Source: Streptomyces sp. SLBN-31 (GTDB lineage Bacteria; Actinomycetota; Actinomycetes; Streptomycetales; Streptomycetaceae). Taken from it: DNA of 64,000 nt. The notes beneath the pieces were generated by a model. That model was not told the DNA's origin. It searched no databases and was given only the letters and a program-made list of their open reading frames with translations. Below, in pieces: positions 12,265 through 19,341 of this stretch (the first letter of the stretch is position 1; each line of letters begins with the position of its first letter). The DNA is taken from positions 2,108,001 to 2,172,000 of the forward strand of contig NZ_VFNC01000002.1 in NCBI RefSeq assembly GCF_006715395.1. Reading direction: 5' to 3'. Position numbers and translations under genes: made by a program.

Positions 12265-13402
12265 CGGGGACCTCCATCTCGATCACGGTGCCTTTGCCGG
12301 GCGCCGATTCCACCGTCAGTCTGCCGCCGACGCCGCTGGTGCGGTCACGCATGGACACCAGGCCGAGGTGGCGGCCGGCCCGCCGTATCGCCTTGGGGTC
12401 GAAGCCGTCGCCGTCGTCCGTCACCCGGAGGACCGCCGCCGAGCCGCGCCGGGTCAGGGTGACGTCCACGTGCTCGGCTCCGGAGTGCCTCAGGGCGTTG
12501 TGCAGGGCTTCCTGGGCGACGCGCAGGACCGCCTCCTCCTGGGCGGAGGGCAGGGCGCGCACCCCTTGGCTGTCGAAGGTCACGCGCGCGCTGTGGGCGC
12601 GGTCGAGGACCTGGACCTGGGTGCGCAGGGTGGCGACGAGTCCGTCCTCGTCCAGGGCCGCGGGGCGCAGCTCGACGACCGCGGCGCGCAGTTCGTCGGC
12701 CGCCTCGGCGGCGAGCGCGGCCACCTGCTGCAGTTCCCCCTTGGCGCGGGAGGGGTCGCGGTCCACCAGGGCGGCCGCGGCCTGGGCGGTCAGGCGCAGG
12801 GAGAAGAGTTTCTGACTGACCGCGTCGTGCAGTTCGTGCGCGAGGCGGGAGCGCTCCTCGGCGATGGTCAGTTCGCGGCTGCGCTCGTACAGGCGCGCGT
12901 TGGTGAGGGCGATCGCCGCGTGCTGGGCGAGGATGGCGAGCAGTTCCTCGTCCTCGGCGGTGAAGCCGCAGCCGCCGCTGGGCTTGGAGCAGTTCTTGTT
13001 GGCCAGGAACAGGGCGCCGATGACCTCGTCGCCGTCCCGGACGGGCAGGCCCAGGAAGTCGGACATGTCGGGGTGGGCGGAGGGCCAGCCCTCGAAGCGG
13101 GGGTCCTTGCGGACGTCGGCCAGGCGCTCGACCCTGGCCTCCTGGAGCATGGCGGCGAGGATGCCGTGCTGGCGCGGGAGCGGGCCGATGGCCGCCCACT
13201 GATCGGCGCTGACGCCGTCGACCACGAACTGGGCGAACCCGCCGTGGTCGTCGGGGACGCCCAGTGCGGCGTACTGGGCGTCGAGCAGCTCGCGGGCCGA
13301 GGCGACGATCGTCTTGAGGACGTCGCGCACCTCCAGATGCCTGCTCATGGCCAGCAGCGCGGCGCTCACCGCTGCCAGGCCGGACCGGGGGCCTTGACTC
13401 AT
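12257..13402 (-). CDS. GAF-domain sensor histidine kinase (HisKA_3)
   Basis: This 381-residue cytoplasmic kinase has no membrane segment. A GAF sensor domain spans about 28-165 and a HisKA_3 dimerisation helix follows (AEERSRLAHELHDAVSQKL, 181-199) with likely phospho-His192. An HATPase_c domain with ALHNALRHSG and the DDGDGFD glycine box completes it. The GAF domain carries Cys138 and Cys145 (NKNCSKPSGGC), which could bind a cofactor or sense redox state; this is speculative. The kinase is first in its operon, overlaps the regulator by 8 bp and is divergent from the SDR gene. Confidence 0.94.
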   Translation of the reverse strand: MSQGPRSGLAAVSAALLAMSRHLEVRDVLKTIVASARELLDAQYAALGVPDDHGGFAQFVVDGVSADQWAAIGPLPRQHGILAAMLQEARVERLADVRKDPRFEGWPSAHPDMSDFLGLPVRDGDEVIGALFLANKNCSKPSGGCGFTAEDEELLAILAQHAAIALTNARLYERSRELTIAEERSRLAHELHDAVSQKLFSLRLTAQAAAALVDRDPSRAKGELQQVAALAAEAADELRAAVVELRPAALDEDGLVATLRTQVQVLDRAHSARVTFDSQGVRALPSAQEEAVLRVAQEALHNALRHSGAEHVDVTLTRRGSAAVLRVTDDGDGFDPKAIRRAGRHLGLVSMRDRTSGVGGRLTVESAPGKGTVIEMEVPGG

Positions 13403-13466
13403 GACCTCACGGTACCGGCGGGGTGTGACAGCGCGGATCGGACCTGTGACGGCGGGAAGTGGGGCG

Positions 13467-13496
13467 GTGGGCCTAGGTCGGCCGACGTAGGCCCAC
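13467..13496. promoter_or_regulatory. 30-bp near-perfect palindrome between divergent operons
   Basis: GTGGGCCTA (13467-13475) and TAGGCCCAC (13488-13496) flank the palindromic core TCGGCCGA (13478-13485). Only the pairs at 13476 and 13487 fail to match. It sits 64 bp upstream of the kinase start and 132 bp upstream of the SDR start. The size and symmetry suit a dimeric regulator, possibly the neighbouring response regulator. That assignment is inference. Confidence 0.65.
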
Positions 13497-13628
13497 CTCC
13501 CCCGACCGGCGGCTTAGGGCGAAGGGCCCCGTCGCTTTGCGCCCCGCGTCCGAGGCGGGGCGGGGGGGCCGGTTCCTACGTTGAGGGCAGGCCGTCGCGG
13601 GACGGCGACGACGAGGGGACGTGGAGTC

Positions 13629-14327
13629 ATGCCGGTAGCGATCATCACGGGGGCGTCGAAGGGGCTGGGGCGTGCACTCTCCGGGGCCCTGGCCGCGCGG
13701 GGCTGGGATCTGGTGCTCGACGCCAGGACGCCGGAGGTCCTGCGGGAGACGGCGGCGGAGCTGGAGGCAGGGGGCACGCGGGTGACGGCGGTGGCCGGGG
13801 ACGTCACGGACGCCGGGCACCGGGCCGAGCTGGTGGCGGCGGCCGAAAAGCTGGGCGGCGTCGATCTGCTGGTGAGCAACGCGAGCGCGTTGGGCGCCGA
13901 GCCGCTCGTACGACTGGAGGCGCTGCCCCTGGAGGGGTTGCGGCGGGCGCTGGAGGTGAACGTGGTGGCCGCGCTGGGCCTGGTTCAGGAGGCGCTGCCG
14001 CTGCTGCGCGCGTCCGAGGCGGGCACGGTGATCACGGTGAGCTCCGACGCGGCCGCCGAGGCCTACGAGACGTGGGGCGGGTACGGGGCCTCCAAGGCGG
14101 CGCTGGACCACATGGCGGCCGTGCTCGGCGAGGAGGAGCCGGGGCTGCGGGTGTGGGCGGTGGACCCTGGGGACATGGCGACCGACCTGTACGCGGCCGC
14201 CGTACCGGACGACGACGATCCGCGTCCGGCGCCGGCCGGGGTGGTGCCGGCGTTCCTGCGGCTGCTGGACGAGCGGCCGGCGAGCGGGCGGTACGCGGCC
14301 GTCTCGCTGCTGGTGGAGGGGCGATGA
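13629..14327 (+). CDS. Short-chain dehydrogenase/reductase (SDR)
   Basis: This 232-residue classical SDR has the cofactor motif TGASKGLG (7-14), NAS (84-86), catalytic Ser138/139, Tyr152 and Lys156 (GYGASKAAL). It should catalyse NAD(P)-dependent oxidoreduction; the substrate is unknown. The ATG at 13629 precedes MPVAIITGAS, the expected beginning, and an earlier in-frame start was rejected. Its stop overlaps the start of the QueA-like gene (ATGA at 14324-14327), so the two are translationally coupled. A GC-rich hairpin lies in its 5' region at about 13541-13561. Confidence 0.92.
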   Translation: MPVAIITGASKGLGRALSGALAARGWDLVLDARTPEVLRETAAELEAGGTRVTAVAGDVTDAGHRAELVAAAEKLGGVDLLVSNASALGAEPLVRLEALPLEGLRRALEVNVVAALGLVQEALPLLRASEAGTVITVSSDAAAEAYETWGGYGASKAALDHMAAVLGEEEPGLRVWAVDPGDMATDLYAAAVPDDDDPRPAPAGVVPAFLRLLDERPASGRYAAVSLLVEGR

Positions 14328-15439
14328 CGCTCGCGGTGCACGTACCGGAGGAGCTGTCGGCGCGGGTCCCGGCCGAGCAGCGCGGGCCGGGGCTCGACCG
14401 GGATGCCGTCCGCCTGCTGGTGTCGCGTGGGACGGAGGTGTCGCACCACTCGTTCACGGAGCTGCCGCGGCTGCTGCGGGCCGGGGATCTGCTGGTGGTC
14501 AACACGTCGCCGACGCTGGCCGCCGCCGTGGACGGGCGGATCGGGCACACGCGCGTGGTGGTGCACTTCTCCACGCGCGGGGACGACGGGCGATGGGCGG
14601 TGGAGCTGCGGAAGCCGGACGGCAGGGGCACCACGCGCCCGCTGGAGCCGGGGTGGACCCGAAGCCGGAAGGACGGGGGCGGGCCGGCGGGGACGGAGGT
14701 GGGGCTGCCCGGCGGTGTGCGGCTGGTCCTGGAGGAGCCGCTGAGCGCGCGGAGCGAGCGCCTGTGGTGGGCTCGGGCGGCCGGCGCGGGGGTGCCGGGG
14801 ATGCTGCGGGAGCACGGTCGGCCGATCCGCTACTCCTATACGGAGCGGGATCAGCCGCTGTCCGTGTACCAGACGGTGTTCGCGCTGCCCGCGGCCGGCG
14901 GGGCGGGCAGTGCCGAGATGCCGAGCGCGGCGCGGCCCTTCACGGCGCGGCTGGTGGCGGAGCTGGTGAGCCGGGGCGTGCAGTTCGCCCCGGTCACGCT
15001 GCACACCGGGGTGGCGTCGGTGGAGGCGCACGAGCCGCCGTACCCGGAGCGGTTCTCGGTGCCGGAGGCGTCCGCGCGGCTCATCAACGCGGTGCGGGCC
15101 GGGGACGGACGGGTCGTCGCCGTGGGGACGACGGCCGTGCGGGCCGTGGAGTCGGCGGCCGACGCCGACGGTGTCGTACGCGCGCGTGAGGGGTGGACGG
15201 ATCTCGTGGTCACCCCGGAGCGCGGGGTACGGGTGGTGGACGGGCTGCTGACCGGGCTGCACGAGCCGGAGGCCTCGCATCTGCTGATGCTGCGGGCGGT
15301 GGCCGGACGGGAAGCGGTGGACCGCGCGTACGAGGAGGCGCTGCGCGGACGGTACCTGTGGCACGAGTTCGGCGACGTCCATCTCATCCTCCCGGATCAG
15401 GCTCCTCACACACAGCATTGCGCCAGCAACTGTTGGTGA
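14324..15439 (+). CDS. QueA-like S-adenosylmethionine:tRNA ribosyltransferase-isomerase
   Basis: This 371-residue protein matches the QueA family throughout. It has LLRAGDLLVVNTSPTLAA near the N-terminus, PIRYSYTERDQPLSVYQTVF in the middle and VAVGTTAVRAVES plus DGLLTGLHEPEASHLLML late. Classical QueA moves the ribosyl group of SAM onto 7-aminomethyl-7-deazaguanine in tRNA during queuosine synthesis. No tgt or other queuosine gene is in the window, and I recall Streptomyces as generally lacking that pathway, so the true substrate is open. It overlaps the SDR stop by 4 bp. Confidence 0.9.
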   Translation: MTLAVHVPEELSARVPAEQRGPGLDRDAVRLLVSRGTEVSHHSFTELPRLLRAGDLLVVNTSPTLAAAVDGRIGHTRVVVHFSTRGDDGRWAVELRKPDGRGTTRPLEPGWTRSRKDGGGPAGTEVGLPGGVRLVLEEPLSARSERLWWARAAGAGVPGMLREHGRPIRYSYTERDQPLSVYQTVFALPAAGGAGSAEMPSAARPFTARLVAELVSRGVQFAPVTLHTGVASVEAHEPPYPERFSVPEASARLINAVRAGDGRVVAVGTTAVRAVESAADADGVVRAREGWTDLVVTPERGVRVVDGLLTGLHEPEASHLLMLRAVAGREAVDRAYEEALRGRYLWHEFGDVHLILPDQAPHTQHCASNCW

Positions 15440-15738
15440 GGAAACCTCCGGGGGCATGTGAGCCCGCACATAGGGCGCAGGTCACTTACGAAGGTGGGTA
15501 GGAGATCAAGACTCACATGATGAGCGGGACATACAGTCCAGTCTGCCCCGATTTGCCCTTCCCCGATCCACTACCCGGGATCGTACGTCACATCTTTGCC
15601 TGTCGATTTTGCGGCCGCTAAGAATGGCAGCCGTCGCTCAGCGCCGCGGGTTCCGCCCGCGGCGTTCGTGCGGGAAGGACCCGTGTCCCCCGCAGCACGT
15701 GGAGCGACCTCCGCGCTATTCGAAGAGGTCCGTCTGCC
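15440..15738 (+). other. Long upstream region of the transglycosylase gene with hairpins
   Basis: This 299-bp gap holds no credible gene. Besides the promoter candidate at 15596-15624 it contains a strong hairpin, CGCCGCGGG (15642-15650) with CCCGCGGCG (15656-15664). A second stem, CGTGCGGG with CCCGCAGCACG, lies at about 15667-15699. Together they would make a structured 5' leader of roughly 100 nt. It lacks the conserved GGGTGAAT-type blocks expected of a ydaO (c-di-AMP) riboswitch, so no riboswitch class is assigned. Confidence 0.5.
15596..15624 (+). promoter_or_regulatory. Putative sigma70-type promoter of the transglycosylase gene
   Basis: TTGCCT (15596-15601) and TAAGAA (15619-15624, followed by T) are 17 bp apart, an ideal spacing for the principal sigma factor. 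The start point would be near 15631, leaving a leader of about 108 nt. It is called by eye from hexamer match and spacing. Confidence 0.45.
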
Positions 15739-16494
15739 ATGCTCAAGAACACCAACACCGGCGGTCACAGTCGTCAGCTGACCCGCCACCACAAGATCGC
15801 TCTCGCCGGTGTCACCACCCTCGGTGCCGCCGCCCTCGCCTTCTCCGCGGTGCCCAGCAACGCCGAGACCACCACGAGTGAGGCCGCTTCCCCGGCCAAG
15901 ATCGCCTACAGCTCCCAGCAGATCAAGGACGTCAAGGCCAGCGTCACCGACCGGCTCGCCGTCGACAGCATCAAGGCCGAGACCGCCAAGGCCAAGGCCG
16001 ACGCCCGCGCCAAGGCCGCCGCCGAGGCCACCGCGAAGAAGAAGGCGGCCGCCGCGGCCGCGGCCAAGAGGAAGGCCGCCGCCGAGCGCCGGGCCAAGGA
16101 GGCCGCGAGCCGCTCCGCCAAGCGCGCCGCGCTGAAGAAGGCCGCCGTGAAGAAGGCCGCCGTGAGGAGCTACGGCAACAACCTCAACGGCTGGATCAAC
16201 CACGCCCTGGACATCATGCACAGCAAGGGCATCCCGGGTTCGTACAACGGTCTGTACCGCAACATCATGCGTGAGTCCTCGGGCAACCCGAACGCCATCA
16301 ACGACTGGGACATCAACGCGATCAACGGCATCCCGTCGAAGGGCCTGCTGCAGGTCATCCCGCCGACGTTCACCGCCTACCACGTGGCCGGCACGTCCTG
16401 GAACATCTACGACCCGGTCGCCAACATCACCGCCGCCGCCAACTACGCGGCGGACAAGTACGGCTCGATCGACAACGTCAACAGCGCGTACTGA
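15739..16494 (+). CDS. Secreted lytic transglycosylase (SLT domain)
   Basis: This 251-residue exported protein has an N-terminal signal sequence (about 1-42, ending near VPSNAE). A long Ala/Lys/Arg-rich helical stretch (about 62-142) follows, then a C-terminal lytic transglycosylase domain (about 147-251). That domain has catalytic Glu179 in IMRESSGNPNAIN and the GLLQVIPPTF block. It should cleave peptidoglycan glycan strands at the cell surface. The basic helical spacer may bind the wall or act as a coiled-coil stalk (inference). The structured leader upstream suggests post-transcriptional control, as known for other Streptomyces wall hydrolases. Confidence 0.92.
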   Translation: MLKNTNTGGHSRQLTRHHKIALAGVTTLGAAALAFSAVPSNAETTTSEAASPAKIAYSSQQIKDVKASVTDRLAVDSIKAETAKAKADARAKAAAEATAKKKAAAAAAAKRKAAAERRAKEAASRSAKRAALKKAAVKKAAVRSYGNNLNGWINHALDIMHSKGIPGSYNGLYRNIMRESSGNPNAINDWDINAINGIPSKGLLQVIPPTFTAYHVAGTSWNIYDPVANITAAANYAADKYGSIDNVNSAY

Positions 16495-16523
16495 GGTCAG
16501 CGCGGACCTCGTACACCTGAACG

Positions 16524-16561
16524 CCGAAGGGCGGCACCTCCTGACGGGTGCCGCCCTTCGG
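16524..16561. terminator. Strong bidirectional terminator hairpin
   Basis: CCGAAGGGCGGCACC (16524-16538) pairs with GGTGCCGCCCTTCGG (16547-16561), a 15-bp perfect stem. It lies between the convergent transglycosylase and FHA-ABC genes. Confidence 0.9.
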
Positions 16562-16574
16562 GGTTCTTCGGAAC

Positions 16575-19103
16575 CTACTTGCGCATGACCTCGGGCTCGT
16601 GGCGGCGCAGGAAGCGGGCCACGAAGAAGGCGCAGATCACGCCGAGCACGATCAGGGCGACCATGTCCAGGGTCCAGGCGCCGGCGGTGTGCGCCCACAG
16701 CGGGTCGTCGGGCTTGCCCTTGCCCGGCGGGGCGATCCGGTTGAAGTCCAGCGTGGCGCCCGCGGCGCCGACGGCCCAGCGCGAGGGCATCAGGTAGGAG
16801 AACTGGTTGACGCCGATCGCGCCGTTCAGCGCGAAGAGGCAGCCGGTGAAGACGACCTGGACGATCGCGAACATGACCAGCAGCGGCATGGTCTTCTCGG
16901 AGGTCTTCACCAGGGCGGAGATGATCAGGCCGAACATCATCGAGGTGAAGCCCAGCGCCATGATCGGCAGGCAGAGCTCGACGAGCACCGCGTTGCCGAG
17001 GACCACACCCTTGTCCGGGACGGTGCGGCTGGCGAAGCCGATGACACCGACCATCAGACCCTGCAGGATCGTGATCAGGCCGAGCACGAACACCTTGGAC
17101 ATCAGGTACGCGGAGCGGGACAGGCCCGTGGCGCGCTCGCGCTCGTAGATGACCCGTTCCTTGATCAGCTCACGGACGGAGTTGGCGGCCCCGGCGAAGC
17201 AGGCGCCGACCGCGAGGATCAGCAGCACCGTGGTGGCCGTGCCGTTCGGCACGGGCTGCTGCGTGGTCGGGTTGATCTCCGTGTTGACCAGCAGGTCCTT
17301 GCCGGAGTCGATGAGCAGGCTCACCGAGCCAAGGACCAGCGGCAGGATCACCGTCAGCGCGAGGAAGCCCTTGTCGGAGGCGATGACGGAGATGTAGCGC
17401 CACACCAGCGTGCCGAACTGACTCATCCAGCCCTGCGGCTTCGGCGGCTTCATCGCCTGCATCGGAGGCATCTGTACGGACTGCGGCGCAACGGCGTCGA
17501 TGTCCGCGGCGTACATCTGGTAGTGCTGCGAGCCCTTCCAGCGTCCGGCCCAGTCGTAGTCGCGGTAGTTCTCGAAGGCGGAGAAGACGTCGGCCCAGGT
17601 GTCGTAGCCGAAGAAGTTCAGTGCCTCCTCGGGCGGGCCGAAGTAGGCGACCGCGCCGCCCGGGGCCATCACGAGCAGCTTGTCGCACAGGGCCAGCTCG
17701 GCCACGGAGTGGGTGACCACGAGGACCGTGCGGCCGTCGTCGGCGAGGCCGCGCAGCAGCTGCATGACATCGCGGTCCATACCCGGGTCGAGACCCGAGG
17801 TCGGCTCGTCCAGGAAGATCAGGGACGGCTTGGTGAGCAGCTCCAGGGCCACCGAGACGCGCTTGCGCTGGCCGCCCGAAAGGGAGGTGACCTTCTTCTC
17901 CTTGTGGATGTCGAGCTTCAGCTCGCGCAGCACCTCGTCTATGCGCGCCTCGCGCTCGGCCGCCGTGGTGTCGGCCGGGAAGCGGAGCTTGGCCGCGTAC
18001 TTGAGGGCCTTCTTGACCGTCAGTTCCTTGTGCAGGATGTCGTCCTGCGGGACCAGGCCGATGCGCTGGCGCAGCTCGGCGAACTGCTTGTACAGGTTGC
18101 GGTTGTCGTAGAGGACGTCGCCCTGGTTGGCGGGCCGGTAGCCGGTGAGCGCCTTGAGCAGGGTCGACTTGCCCGAACCGGACGGGCCGATGACCGCGAT
18201 CAGCGACTTCTCCGGGACGCCGAAGGAGACGTCCTTGAGGATCTGCTTGCCGCCGTCGACCGTCACGGTCAGATGGCGGGCCGAGAAGGAGACCTCACCG
18301 GTGTCGACGAACTCCTCCAGCCGGTCGCCGACGATCCGGAACGTGGAGTGGCCGACGCCGACGATGTCGGCGGGGCCGAGCAGTTGCGCACCGCCCTTGG
18401 CTATGGGCTGGCCGTTGACGTACGTGCCGTTGTGCGAGCCCAGGTCGCGGATCTCCATGCGGCCGTCGGGCGTCGAGTGGAACTCGGCGTGGTGCCGGGA
18501 CACCTGCAGGTCGGAGACGACCAGTTCGTTCTCCAGGGCACGGCCGATGCGCATCACGCGGCCGATGGAGAACTGGTGGAACGTGGTCGGGCTGCGGTCG
18601 CCGTAGACCGGCGGCGCCCCCGCGCCACCACCGGGGTTCTGCTGCTGCGGGATCTGCGGCGCGGCCTGCTGCGGCCAGGCGGGCTGCGGCTGCGGAGCCG
18701 GCTGTTGCGGGGCCTGCTGCGGCGGGGCCTGCTGTGCCCAGCCGGGGCCCGCGCTCTGGGCGGCGTACGGCTGCTGCTGCGGCTGGGCCTGCGGGGTCGC
18801 GACGGCCGCGGCGGCGCCGGAGACGGTCAGGCGCGGACCGTCGGTCGCGTTGCCGAGATGGACCGCCGTACCCGGGCCGATGTCCATGTGGTGGACGCGC
18901 TGCCCCTGCACGAACGTGCCGTTGGTGGAGCCCTTGTCCTCCAGGACCCAACCGCGGCCGCTCCAGCTGATCGTGGCGTGCCGCCAGGACACCCTGGCGT
19001 CGTCGACCACGACGTCCCCCTGCGGATCGCGTCCGAGGGTGTACGGCCTGGACGGGTCCAGCGTCCAGGTGCGCCCATTCAATTCCAGTACGAGTTCCGG
19101 CAC
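16575..19103 (-). CDS. Double-FHA-domain ABC transporter (ATPase fused to permease)
   Basis: This 842-residue fusion begins with an FHA domain (about 20-90, with the RDPQGDVVV and GSTNGTFV elements). A Gln/Pro-rich linker follows (about 104-165), then a second FHA domain (about 185-250; SRHHAEF, GSHNGTYVNG). The ABC ATPase has Walker A GPSGSGKST (306-314), signature LSGGQRKR and Walker B LIFLDEPTSGLD. The C-terminus is an ABC2-type permease with six or so helices (about 570-840). The layout resembles mycobacterial Rv1747, in which FHA domains bind phosphothreonine made by Ser/Thr kinases. Export under kinase control is therefore likely; the cargo is unknown. Confidence 0.94.
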   Translation of the reverse strand: MPELVLELNGRTWTLDPSRPYTLGRDPQGDVVVDDARVSWRHATISWSGRGWVLEDKGSTNGTFVQGQRVHHMDIGPGTAVHLGNATDGPRLTVSGAAAAVATPQAQPQQQPYAAQSAGPGWAQQAPPQQAPQQPAPQPQPAWPQQAAPQIPQQQNPGGGAGAPPVYGDRSPTTFHQFSIGRVMRIGRALENELVVSDLQVSRHHAEFHSTPDGRMEIRDLGSHNGTYVNGQPIAKGGAQLLGPADIVGVGHSTFRIVGDRLEEFVDTGEVSFSARHLTVTVDGGKQILKDVSFGVPEKSLIAVIGPSGSGKSTLLKALTGYRPANQGDVLYDNRNLYKQFAELRQRIGLVPQDDILHKELTVKKALKYAAKLRFPADTTAAEREARIDEVLRELKLDIHKEKKVTSLSGGQRKRVSVALELLTKPSLIFLDEPTSGLDPGMDRDVMQLLRGLADDGRTVLVVTHSVAELALCDKLLVMAPGGAVAYFGPPEEALNFFGYDTWADVFSAFENYRDYDWAGRWKGSQHYQMYAADIDAVAPQSVQMPPMQAMKPPKPQGWMSQFGTLVWRYISVIASDKGFLALTVILPLVLGSVSLLIDSGKDLLVNTEINPTTQQPVPNGTATTVLLILAVGACFAGAANSVRELIKERVIYERERATGLSRSAYLMSKVFVLGLITILQGLMVGVIGFASRTVPDKGVVLGNAVLVELCLPIMALGFTSMMFGLIISALVKTSEKTMPLLVMFAIVQVVFTGCLFALNGAIGVNQFSYLMPSRWAVGAAGATLDFNRIAPPGKGKPDDPLWAHTAGAWTLDMVALIVLGVICAFFVARFLRRHEPEVMRK

Positions 19104-19259
19104 TCCAGCCCCACTGAGTAGTCCCCCGAGATACCCCCGACACAGGGAGTCTAGGGATGTCGAACATCGTCGGGAACTATTTCAGGCTCGCCCCTCTGAC
19201 CGAAAGCCGGGCCTTGTGAACACCACGCACGGACGGGTCGTCCGGTTCCGTTGACGGGG

Positions 19260-19287
19260 TTGAAACCGACCCGGAGAGTGGTAATCC
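19260..19287 (+). promoter_or_regulatory. Possible promoter of the hydrophobic membrane protein gene
   Basis: TTGAAA (19260-19265) and TAATCC (19282-19287) are separated by 16 bp in the 238-bp divergent gap. The -10 match is partial. The call is tentative. Confidence 0.3.
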
Positions 19288-19341
19288 ACGCGAGGGGGAC
19301 ATGCGCGGCAACGGGCCGCGCCGCGGATCGGGGGGTCTGCC

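Noticed and set aside
11990-14323. Long plus-strand extension upstream of the QueA-like gene
   Set aside because: It runs antisense to the kinase/regulator pair and over the SDR gene. Only the part from 14324 has QueA homology.
15440-15738. ydaO (c-di-AMP) riboswitch before the transglycosylase gene
   Set aside because: The location is right, but the conserved GGGTGAAT and TAGGG-type blocks were not found.
16548-19121. 857-codon plus-strand open frame antisense to the FHA-ABC gene
   Set aside because: It mirrors a real high-GC gene. The translation is low complexity (His/Asp/Arg-rich) with no family motif.
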